DNA of 64,000 nt from Sphingomonas kyeonggiensis. Its GTDB lineage: Bacteria; Pseudomonadota; Alphaproteobacteria; Sphingomonadales; Sphingomonadaceae. Where the stretch lies: positions 868,001 through 932,000 of the forward strand of contig NZ_JACHLN010000001.1 of assembly GCF_014204495.1 (NCBI RefSeq), in the 5' to 3' direction. The notes below the pieces were generated by a model. That model had not been told where the DNA came from, did no database searches, and was given only the letters and a program-made list of their open reading frames with translations. The stretch's first letter is position 1, and every line of letters starts with the position of its first letter. The position numbers and the translations under genes were made by a program. Shown in pieces: positions 57,054 through 64,000 of this stretch.

Positions 57054-58604
57054 TCAGGCGACCCGTTCATCCTGACTGGTGGAAGAGGAAGCCTCGCGCC
57101 GCTGACCGGACAGCGGCGCCGAAGGCTGGTTGCGCTGGGGCTGCGCATCCTGGCGCTGCCCCTGGTTCATCTGCGAGCTGGCGGTGTTCGTACCGGTGCC
57201 CCCGCCATTGGAGCCGGCCGTATTCGTATCGACGCTGGTCGAGCCGATGCGGATGCCGCGCTCCTGCGCGATCTCGGCGAGCTTGGGCTGGGCGTCGGCG
57301 ATCAGCTGGCGCGCCGACGGGGTATCGGTGCTGAACTGGACATGCAGCCCGGCATCGTCCTGGCGGATCGCGATATCGACCTTGCCGAGCCCTTCGGGCA
57401 TCAGGCTGATCTTGGTCTCGCGAACGGGCGCGGCATCGCGCAGCGCCTCGATCCGATCGAGCATCTTCGCCGTCCATTCCTGATGTTGCGTGTCGAGCGG
57501 TGCGTCCTGCGCCTGACCGGCCGCTGCAACGGCGGAAGTGGTCTGGGTGCCGGTCGTCGGCGCGGCGAGCGTGGAAAGCGTGGATTGCGGATCGCCTGCG
57601 GCGGTCGCACCGCCCTGCGTGCGCGGGCGATCGAAGACGGCGAAGATCTGATCCGCGACCGAGGGCGATGCGATGGCAGCGCCTTGCGGCTGAGCCGGCG
57701 TGACATCGGCGATCGACAGCGTCTGCGGCACCGCCGGCTTGTCGAGCGTGATCCGCACTACCGGCGCCTCTGCCGCGGCCTGGCGCAGCTCGCGCGGGGC
57801 CTGGGGCAGCGGAACCTGGGATACCGGCCCGGCATTGGCGGGCGCGTCCTCAGTCGTAGTCGTCACGGCAGTGGCCATGGCAGCTTCGACGGCGGGATCG
57901 ACCGGCACGGCGCGCGCGGCTTGCACGGCGGGGGCCGTAGCAGGCGCGGGCACTGCGGCGACGACAGCGTCGGCGCCGGGCTGGCGCGGCGCAGGCGCGG
58001 CGGGGCGTGCTTCGGCTACCGGCTTCGCTTGCGGCACTCGCGGCGCCGCCGGCGCGGCCACCTGCCGGGCGGGCACTTCGGCACCGGCCGTCTTCACCGA
58101 CGCATCGCCGGTTTCGGCAGCCGGCATTTCCGGCAGCGCAACCTCGGCCCGGGCACGGCGCTTGCCGCCTCCCTCGACGGTGATCGCCGGCGCGACCTCG
58201 GCCTGCGCCTCGGGCTCGGCAGCCGGTGCGGGCGGGGGTGCCGCGGCGAACCAGGCGAAGGGCGGGGGCGGCGCATCCTCGGTGCTCGCATCCTTGTCGT
58301 CGCCATCGGCCTCGGCGCCGGCCTGCTCCTCGCTGCGGCCCTCCAGGCCCAGCACGGCATCCGGCAATTCCTTGCCGCCCTCGGCAACATCCTGCCGGCC
58401 GGGCAACAGGACCGCCGCTTCGCCCGGCTTGCCCTGAGGAGCGGCGACAGGCGCGGCGATCTTGGGCATCAGCGCTCCCAGGGCCAGCGCAAAGCCGCTC
58501 ATATCCGCGGAAAGCGCGGCGTTCGGCTTGACGGGCCCTACGGTTACAGTGGGAAGCGCGGTGGCGAGCTGGATCAACTTCTGGTCCCCGTGAAACTGGT
58601 TCAC
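57054..58604 (-). CDS. fliK: Flagellar hook-length control protein FliK
   Basis: About 516 residues if GTG 58604 is used. TTG at 58577 has a better GGGGA site, and the start is uncertain. The protein is mostly Ala/Pro-rich and disordered (~30-390), as expected of the molecular ruler. The C-terminal FliK domain is clear: RETKISLMPEGLGKVDIAIR, FSTDTPSARQLIADAQPKLA. It measures hook length and triggers FlhB cleavage. 7 nt after fliJ. Confidence 0.85.
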   Translation of the reverse strand: MNQFHGDQKLIQLATALPTVTVGPVKPNAALSADMSGFALALGALMPKIAAPVAAPQGKPGEAAVLLPGRQDVAEGGKELPDAVLGLEGRSEEQAGAEADGDDKDASTEDAPPPPFAWFAAAPPPAPAAEPEAQAEVAPAITVEGGGKRRARAEVALPEMPAAETGDASVKTAGAEVPARQVAAPAAPRVPQAKPVAEARPAAPAPRQPGADAVVAAVPAPATAPAVQAARAVPVDPAVEAAMATAVTTTTEDAPANAGPVSQVPLPQAPRELRQAAAEAPVVRITLDKPAVPQTLSIADVTPAQPQGAAIASPSVADQIFAVFDRPRTQGGATAAGDPQSTLSTLAAPTTGTQTTSAVAAAGQAQDAPLDTQHQEWTAKMLDRIEALRDAAPVRETKISLMPEGLGKVDIAIRQDDAGLHVQFSTDTPSARQLIADAQPKLAEIAQERGIRIGSTSVDTNTAGSNGGGTGTNTASSQMNQGQRQDAQPQRNQPSAPLSGQRREASSSTSQDERVA

Positions 58605-58611
58605 GGCGTAC

Positions 58612-59037
58612 TCAGCAAATATCGTGCCGGTTTTTGCCCATGGGCGGCAGCTGCTCGAGCTCGCGCAGCGCCTTGAGCGCGGCATCGGCTTCGGCGCGGG
58701 TAATCAGCTTCTCGATCGCGTTCTGGTCGCGTCGCGCCTCACGCGTGGCGGCACGGGCCATTTCCAGGCTCTGCTCGGCGACTTCGACCCGCTTGTCGGC
58801 GGCAAAGGCGGACTGGTGGAGACGGTCGCGGAAATGCGCGGCGGCGGCGAGGTTCGATGCCGATTCGGAAGCGCTGGGCGCGGGCGCGACGTTCGCGGCG
58901 AGATTGGCGATACGCTCGCGCAGCTTCGCTTCCTGATCGACCTTGGCGAGCGCACGAACCTCGTCGGCACGGACCAGATCGAGCTGGAGCGTGCGGACGC
59001 GTAGCAACCGGTCGAGCTTCTTGACGGACCTAGCCAT
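58612..59037 (-). CDS. fliJ: Flagellar export protein FliJ
   Basis: 141 residues, almost entirely charged coiled coil (KLDRLLRVRTLQLDLVRADE ... AEQSLEMARAATREARRDQN). FliJ sits in the FliI hexamer like the gamma stalk of F1 and couples it to FlhA. Assigned by position directly after fliI (8-nt overlap) and by size and coil; sequence alone is weakly diagnostic. Confidence 0.85.
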   Translation of the reverse strand: MARSVKKLDRLLRVRTLQLDLVRADEVRALAKVDQEAKLRERIANLAANVAPAPSASESASNLAAAAHFRDRLHQSAFAADKRVEVAEQSLEMARAATREARRDQNAIEKLITRAEADAALKALRELEQLPPMGKNRHDIC

Positions 59038-60358
59038 GGCCGAAGACGCCGACCAGCTCGGTCACGGCATCGGGCAGCGAAACGATCTCGTCGGATGCCT
59101 GGCGGATATACTCCATCACCGCCGGGTGGCAGGCGATCGCCGCGTCGATCTCGGGATCGGCGCCGGCGCGATAGGCTCCCATCAGGACGAGGTCGCGATT
59201 CTCTTCATAGGTCGCGAGATGGCGGCGCAGCACGCGGGCGGCGGCGACATGGTCCTTGGGGACGATGTCCGTCATCACGCGGCTGACCGAGGGGCCGAGA
59301 TCGATCGCCGGATAGACGCCGCGCTCGGCCAGTGCCCGGCTGAGCACGATATGGCCATCGAGGATCGAGCGGGCCGAATCGACCACCGGATCGTTGCCGT
59401 CATCGCCATCCGCCAGCACCGTGTAGATCGCGGTGATCGACCCGCCGGTATGAACGTCGGTGCCGGCACGCTCGATCAGGCTGGGCAGCATCGCGATGGC
59501 CGAGGGCGGATAGCCGCGCGCGGATGCCGGCTCGCCCAGCGCCAGGCCGATCTCGCGCCCGGCATGGGCGACGCGGGTGAGCGAATCCATGATGAGCAGC
59601 ACCTTCTTGCCCTCGGCGCGGAACGCCTCGGCAATGGCGGTGGCGCGCAAGGCACCGCGAATGCGGAGCACCGGCGAGTGGTTTGCGGGCACCGCGACGA
59701 CCACCGAGCGGGCACGAGCGGCGCCGGCGACCTTGGTCTCGAGGAAATCGGCGACTTCGCGCGAGCGTTCGCCGATCAGGCCGATGACGATCACATCTGC
59801 TTGCGCTGCCCGGACCATCATGCCGAGCAGCACCGACTTGCCGACGCCCGAGCCGGCCATGATGCCGACGCGCTGGCCCTGGCCGATGGTGAGCAGCCCG
59901 TTGATCGCGCGCACGCCGACATCGAGCGGCTGGAGCACGCGGCCGCGGTCCAGGGGCGACTGGAGCTTGCCGGCGAGCGGCCAGCTGCCGGCGCCGCGGA
60001 TCGGGCCGAGCCCGTCGATCGGCTTGCCCGAGCCATCGACGACACGGCCGAGCATCGCCGCGCCGACTTCCGCCTCGCCCGGCGCGCCGATCGGGCGGAC
60101 CGGGGCGTTGGGCAGCAGCGCGGCGGGGCCGCCCAGGTTCATCAGCAAGGTCTTGCCGGCGCGGAAGCCGATCACTTCGGCTTCGACCCGGCTGTCGCCA
60201 TCGCCGATCGCGCAGACCGTGCCGACGGGAAGCTGGAGACCGACCGCCTCCATCAGCAGCCCGTCATAGGAGGACAGGCGCCCGGAGATGCGCGGGCGCG
60301 GGGCGAAATCGCTGCCGCCCAGCCCCTGCAGATAGTCTTCGGCGAACAGGTTCAGCAT
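59030..60358 (-). CDS. fliI: Flagellum-specific ATPase FliI
   Basis: 442-residue F1-beta-like ATPase powering early export. Walker A GIMAGSGVGKSVLLG (Lys174), Walker B region KKVLLIMDSLTRVAHAGREI, GLALGEPASARGYPPS and the catalytic GERSREV. The N-terminal ~20 residues that bind FliH are present. Start ATG 60358 overlaps the fliH stop by 7 nt. Confidence 0.97.
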   Translation of the reverse strand: MLNLFAEDYLQGLGGSDFAPRPRISGRLSSYDGLLMEAVGLQLPVGTVCAIGDGDSRVEAEVIGFRAGKTLLMNLGGPAALLPNAPVRPIGAPGEAEVGAAMLGRVVDGSGKPIDGLGPIRGAGSWPLAGKLQSPLDRGRVLQPLDVGVRAINGLLTIGQGQRVGIMAGSGVGKSVLLGMMVRAAQADVIVIGLIGERSREVADFLETKVAGAARARSVVVAVPANHSPVLRIRGALRATAIAEAFRAEGKKVLLIMDSLTRVAHAGREIGLALGEPASARGYPPSAIAMLPSLIERAGTDVHTGGSITAIYTVLADGDDGNDPVVDSARSILDGHIVLSRALAERGVYPAIDLGPSVSRVMTDIVPKDHVAAARVLRRHLATYEENRDLVLMGAYRAGADPEIDAAIACHPAVMEYIRQASDEIVSLPDAVTELVGVFGHG

Positions 60359-61083
60359 GCGGGCGGAATCGGCACGCGGTCGATCGCGTGGGCGAGCTGT
60401 TCGAGCCACAGATCGGGGCCGTCCTCGACGATGGTCGAGGCGCTTTCGATGACGAAGCCGCCGCGCTGGACATGCGGATCGCCGACCGGGAAGACGCTGG
60501 CGGGCAGCTTGCCCTGGACGAAGGCGACATCGTCGGGATTCAGGCGGAGCAGCGCCGATTCGGCGCTGTCGGCGAGCAGGTCGACCGCGGCGTTGATCCG
60601 GGCAGCGAGCACATCGGGCGCGACGCCGACTTCGCCGACCAGCCGGGTGACGAGGTGGAGCACGGTCTGACGGAGCTGGCCGGCCATGCGATCGCGATCG
60701 AAATGGGCACCGCTGGCGAGCGCGGCCGAGACCTGATCGAGCAAGGCCGTCTCGCGCGCGCGGACGGCATCGGCCTCGACCAGGGCGGCGGCATGGCCTT
60801 CCGCGAAACCGGCATCGTGCGCGGCGGCGATCGGATCGATGAACGGGCCCGGCTCGACATGGTGCTGCGTGTCGGCGGCGAAGGGATCCCAGCCTTCGGT
60901 GGGATTGGCCTGGGGATTGGCGGGCGCGAAGTGGCGCGGCTGGGCCGGTGCTTCCTCGAACACGCGGCGGCCGATCTGGTCGACCTCCGACGGTGCGAAG
61001 CCGATCCCGTCGCCAAAGGCGCGGGCCAGGACATGTTCGGCGGCGCGGATCCGCCCGGAAAAGCCCGGTGCGAACTCAGACAT
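60352..61083 (-). CDS. fliH: Flagellar assembly protein FliH
   Basis: 243 residues: variable N-terminal half, then an AxxxG-type helix region (AAHDAGFAEGHAAALVEADA) and a C-terminal V-ATPase subunit E-like domain (LVTRLVGEVGVAPDVLAARI; RLNPDDVAFV). It regulates FliI and anchors it to FliN. Start ATG 61083 overlaps the fliG stop by 8 nt. Confidence 0.9.
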   Translation of the reverse strand: MSEFAPGFSGRIRAAEHVLARAFGDGIGFAPSEVDQIGRRVFEEAPAQPRHFAPANPQANPTEGWDPFAADTQHHVEPGPFIDPIAAAHDAGFAEGHAAALVEADAVRARETALLDQVSAALASGAHFDRDRMAGQLRQTVLHLVTRLVGEVGVAPDVLAARINAAVDLLADSAESALLRLNPDDVAFVQGKLPASVFPVGDPHVQRGGFVIESASTIVEDGPDLWLEQLAHAIDRVPIPPAC

Positions 61084-62092
61084 AGTCGTCGTCCCCACCC
61101 TTTGACGGCATCTGCAGCGTGCCGTCCTTCACCAGGCCGCGCGCGATGGCGATCATCGCCTTCTGCGCATCGAGGACATCGGCCATCTTCATCGGGCCGA
61201 GGGATTCCATCTCGTCTCGGATGCCGTCCGCCGCGCGGCTCGACATGCAGCCCAGGAAACGCTCGCGGACCTCTTCCTCGACGCCCTTCAGCGACTTGAC
61301 CAGGATCGTGGTGTCGATGTTGCGGATCAGCGTCGACAGGTTCTTGTCGTCGAGCTCGAGCAGATTGTCGAAGACGAACATCGCCTCCTCGATCGCGCGG
61401 GCGACCTCGCGGTCGATCTTGGCGAGCTTGGGCATGACGCGCTGCTCGGTGATCTTGCGGGCACCGGACAGGATCTTGGCCGCCTCGCGGGTACCGCCCA
61501 GCTGGAGCCCGCCGCTCGACTTGCGGCCGCCCATGCCGGCACGGCCCTGGAGCATCGTCTTCAGCGTCTCGATCGCCTCGGGCGGGATCGGGCCGAGCTT
61601 GGCAATGCGACGCAGGATCTGCGGTTGCGCGGCTTCGGGCAGATGCTCGAACACCTTGGCGGCGATATCGGGATCGAGATTGGCGAGCAGCACCGCTGCG
61701 ATCTGCGGATGCTCGTTCTCGATCATCCCGGCGATCTCCTCGGGCTCGAACCAGTCGAGCCATTCGATCGAGGCCGCCTGGCTGGCAGGCATGACGCGGG
61801 CGAGCACGCCCGAGGCACGCTCGGGGCCGAGCGCCTTGTTCATGATGCTCTCGATCCGGGGCGCCGGATCGAAGGTGACCCCGGTGCGCTCGCGTGCCTT
61901 GAACACGAAATCGTCGAGGACGATCTCGACCTCGGCTTCGCTGACATCGGCGACGTTGAACATCGCCTTGCCGAGCGAACGCACCTCTTCCGGGTCCAGC
62001 TTCTGGAGGATGGCCGCAGCCTCCTCCTCGCCGACCAGCATCATCAGGACCGCGGCGCGCTCGACGCCGTTGAAGCTGCGGATGGCGTTCAT
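61076..62092 (-). CDS. fliG: Flagellar motor switch protein FliG
   Basis: 338 residues with three domains: N-terminal MS-ring contact (ERAAVLMMLVGEEEAAAILQ), middle domain with the EHPQ motif (ENEHPQIAAVLLANLD) binding FliM, and C-terminal torque domain (RAIEEAMFVFDNLLELDDKN; RERFLGCMSSRAADGIRDEM) with the charged ridge that meets MotA. C ring rotor component. ATGA overlap with fliF. Confidence 0.97.
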   Translation of the reverse strand: MNAIRSFNGVERAAVLMMLVGEEEAAAILQKLDPEEVRSLGKAMFNVADVSEAEVEIVLDDFVFKARERTGVTFDPAPRIESIMNKALGPERASGVLARVMPASQAASIEWLDWFEPEEIAGMIENEHPQIAAVLLANLDPDIAAKVFEHLPEAAQPQILRRIAKLGPIPPEAIETLKTMLQGRAGMGGRKSSGGLQLGGTREAAKILSGARKITEQRVMPKLAKIDREVARAIEEAMFVFDNLLELDDKNLSTLIRNIDTTILVKSLKGVEEEVRERFLGCMSSRAADGIRDEMESLGPMKMADVLDAQKAMIAIARGLVKDGTLQMPSKGGDDDYV

Positions 62093-63777
62093 TGCGCGTC
62101 TGCCTTGATCATGTCGCGCACCGCCAGAGCGGCGCGGGCCGGATTGTCGCGCGTGAAGCCGCGGACCAGGCCGACGCGCTCGTCATAGCTGTTGCCGGCG
62201 CTTTCGAGCATGTCGATCGAGACCGGCGGGGCGCCCGGGCCAGCTTCCTCACCGGACGGACCGCTCATCGACAGCGCCGGGCGATTGCCGGCGCCAGCGG
62301 GCTCCTCGCGCTTCTTGAGCAGCGCCTTGGTGAGCGGGCGGACACCGAGGAAGAGGACCAGCAGCGCGATCACCAGCGCAGTGGCGTTGCGCGCGGCGAG
62401 CGGAACCCAGGGCGCGTCATACCAGGCCGGCCCCTTGTCGGCGGCATCGGCGGTGGTAGTGAACTTGCGGCTGATCACGGTGACCTGATCGGCGCGGCCC
62501 TGATTATAACCGACCGCGGCCTGGACCAGCTGGGTGACCTGCTGGATCTCGACCTGCGAGCGCGGCTTGCCCGATTCTTCGCGCAGCAGCACCGCGACCG
62601 AAAGGCGCTTGATGCCGCCCGGGGCCTGGCGGGTGACCGAGACCTGCTTGCCGGTCTCATAGGTGCGAGTGAAGCTGTCGCTCTGCTTCTGCGGCGTCGC
62701 CTGGCTGGCGCCGGCAGCGGTGGTGGCACCGGGCGCGGCAGCGGCACCGGGCGTCGGCTGCGCGTTTGGCGCGGTGATCGTGCTGGCGGGCGGCGGCGTG
62801 TTGGAGAGCGCGCCGGGGATGCCGCCGGGAGCCTGGCCATCCTTGGAGCCGGTCCAGGCGCCCTGCTCGGCGGCGAGGACGGCGCCTTCCTTGTCATAGC
62901 TTTCGCGGGTCGCCTGGTTCTCGTCCAGGTCGACATCGGCCTGGACTTCGGCGGTAAAGTTGCCGGCACCGACCAACGGGGTCAGCAGCTGGACGAGCTG
63001 CTCGCGATACTTGTCCTCGATGCGGCGCTGATAGTCGATGCGGGCGTCGCCGGCAGCATTGGCCTCATTGCCCTTCTTGGAGAGCAAGGCACCCATCTGG
63101 TCGACGATGGTGACGCCCTCGGGCGCCATGCCGGGGACCGACGAAGCGACGAGGTTGACGATCGCGCGGGTCTGCGCGTCGCCCAGCGCGCGGCCGGGCT
63201 GGAGCTTGAGGACGACCGAGGCGGTGGGCTGAGTCTTGTCGCGGACGAAGACGCTGGCCTCGGGCGTGGCGAGATGGACGCGGGCCTCCGCGACCGAATC
63301 GATCTCCTCGATCGAGCGGGCGAGCTCGGTCTCGCGGGCCTGACGCAGGCGCTCGCCCTCGACAGCGCGGGAAACGCCCATCGGGAGCTGGTCGAGGATT
63401 TGGTAGCCGCCGGGTGCCGCCTTGGGCAGGTTCTGGCTGGCGAGCAGCATCCGGGCCTTGTGGAAATCATCCTCGGCGACGGTGATCGAGCCGGAACTGT
63501 CGATGCTCGACTTGATGCTGGCGCCGTCGAGCGCCGTGGTGATCGCCGCCTTGTCGGCATCGGTCACGTTGGCGAACAGGATCCGCTGCGGCGGGGTCGA
63601 GACCAGCGACCAGGCGAGGAAGCCAGCGGCGACCAGGCCGATCAGGAAGATCAGCGGCATCGCGCGCTTCACGGCGGGCTGGGCGAGGATGCCGCGCATC
63701 TGGGCGAGCGGCGCGCCGAAACGGCCCGCGGAGGCAGGCAGGAGGGGCGCATCGGTGGGGGTGAGGGCGTTGCTCAT
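62089..63777 (-). CDS. fliF: Flagellar MS-ring protein FliF
   Basis: 562 residues: two transmembrane helices (~41-60 and ~440-460) flanking a large periplasmic part with YscJ-like ring-building motifs (SRAVEGERLRQARETELARS; ARVHLATPEASVFVRD; TRAIVNLVASSVPGM). An Ala/Pro/Thr-rich insert lies at ~310-365. The C-terminal tail for FliG binding has MLESAGNSYDERVGLVRGFT. Base on which the motor assembles. 3 nt after fliE. Confidence 0.97.
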   Translation of the reverse strand: MSNALTPTDAPLLPASAGRFGAPLAQMRGILAQPAVKRAMPLIFLIGLVAAGFLAWSLVSTPPQRILFANVTDADKAAITTALDGASIKSSIDSSGSITVAEDDFHKARMLLASQNLPKAAPGGYQILDQLPMGVSRAVEGERLRQARETELARSIEEIDSVAEARVHLATPEASVFVRDKTQPTASVVLKLQPGRALGDAQTRAIVNLVASSVPGMAPEGVTIVDQMGALLSKKGNEANAAGDARIDYQRRIEDKYREQLVQLLTPLVGAGNFTAEVQADVDLDENQATRESYDKEGAVLAAEQGAWTGSKDGQAPGGIPGALSNTPPPASTITAPNAQPTPGAAAAPGATTAAGASQATPQKQSDSFTRTYETGKQVSVTRQAPGGIKRLSVAVLLREESGKPRSQVEIQQVTQLVQAAVGYNQGRADQVTVISRKFTTTADAADKGPAWYDAPWVPLAARNATALVIALLVLFLGVRPLTKALLKKREEPAGAGNRPALSMSGPSGEEAGPGAPPVSIDMLESAGNSYDERVGLVRGFTRDNPARAALAVRDMIKADAQ

Positions 63778-63780
63778 GGA

Positions 63781-64000
63781 TTACACCGGCATGCTCATGA
63801 TGTCCTTGTAGGCGGACAGGAGTTTGTTGCGGACCTGCAGGGTCGCCTCGAAGCCGACCGAGGCCTGCTGGCGAGCGAGCATCACCTTGGCGATGTCCAC
63901 GGTCTCGCCGCGTTCATAGGCCTCGGACAGCGCACCGGCCTGGGCCTGGGACTGGTTGACCTGCTTGAACGCCTCTTCCATCGACGAGGTGAAGCTGGTC
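63781..64000 (-). CDS. fliE: Flagellar hook-basal body protein FliE (5' end beyond window)
   Basis: The C-terminal ~72 residues are present: FTSSMEEAFKQVNQSQAQAG, then ETVDIAKVMLARQQASVGFE and TLQVRNKLLSAYKDIMSMPV, the FliE signature and terminus. FliE joins the MS ring to the rod. The reading frame is open to the window edge and continues past 64000; an internal ATG at 63981 is not the start. First gene seen of the flagellar run. Confidence 0.95.
   Translation of the reverse strand, partial: TSFTSSMEEAFKQVNQSQAQAGALSEAYERGETVDIAKVMLARQQASVGFEATLQVRNKLLSAYKDIMSMPV

Overview
The window is chromosomal DNA of high G+C content from an alphaproteobacterium, most probably Sphingomonas or a close relative (Sphingomonadaceae). 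This is inferred from protein families and gene order, not from a database search. Pointers are the gltD / two DUF2059-like / gltB cluster, argH-lptM-lysA, an RHH-less PutA facing an Lrp-type regulator, a large autotransporter, and GC-rich palindromic intergenic repeats. Almost all DNA is ordinary coding sequence. One tRNA is present (tRNA-Gln, anticodon CTG). I see no insertion sequence, prophage, CRISPR array or rRNA.

Layout. 1-1106 (minus): rpmI-rplT-pheS, with pheS running off the left edge. 1459-8359: AsmA-like protein, small secreted protein, HisN-type phosphatase, OMPLA-type phospholipase, secreted peroxiredoxin and a GGDEF protein. After these comes an intergenic region with two palindromes, a good sigma-54 promoter match and two tiny hydrophobic proteins of 35 and 31 residues. 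8426-11574 (minus): hydrolase lipoprotein, PEBP-like protein, glutathione transferase and a small secreted protein. 11659-19353 (minus): glutamate synthase operon gltD, two DUF2059-like secreted proteins, gltB and a small membrane protein. 19477-26543: uppP, NDUFA9-like SDR, formylglycine-generating-enzyme homologue, putA and a divergent putR-like gene. 26876-30691: phospholipase D-like protein, rpoZ, rlmE, ppx/gppA and tRNA-Gln. 31118-38374: a 2418-residue autotransporter. 38450-42990 (minus): RcnB-like protein, rutB-C-D-A and a TlpA-like thioredoxin lipoprotein. 42989-47576 (plus): argH, lptM-like lipoprotein, lysA, siroheme synthase and a CorA/ZntB-type transporter. 47581-49908: response regulator, FMN reductase and CoA-transferase. 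49988-64000 (minus): fliE-F-G-H-I-J-K-L-M-N-O-P-Q-R-flhB-fliD-fliS.

How the genes work together. The flagellar block encodes the MS ring, C ring, export apparatus, export ATPase complex, hook-length ruler, stator-associated FliL, filament cap and flagellin chaperone. Neighbouring genes overlap or lie within 15 nt from fliE to flhB, and a 41-nt gap precedes fliD-fliS, so this is probably one transcript. The glt genes assimilate ammonia. The rut genes carry out the first steps of pyrimidine-ring catabolism. putA/putR handle proline catabolism. argH and lysA finish arginine and lysine synthesis.

The least explained parts are the putative sigma-54-driven microprotein unit near 7930-8359, the two DUF2059-like genes inside the glt operon, a dispersed ~190-bp intergenic repeat (three copies), the internal ~404-residue duplication in the autotransporter, the argH/tlpA start codons that overlap on opposite strands, and a FliM that lacks the canonical N-terminal CheY-binding motif.
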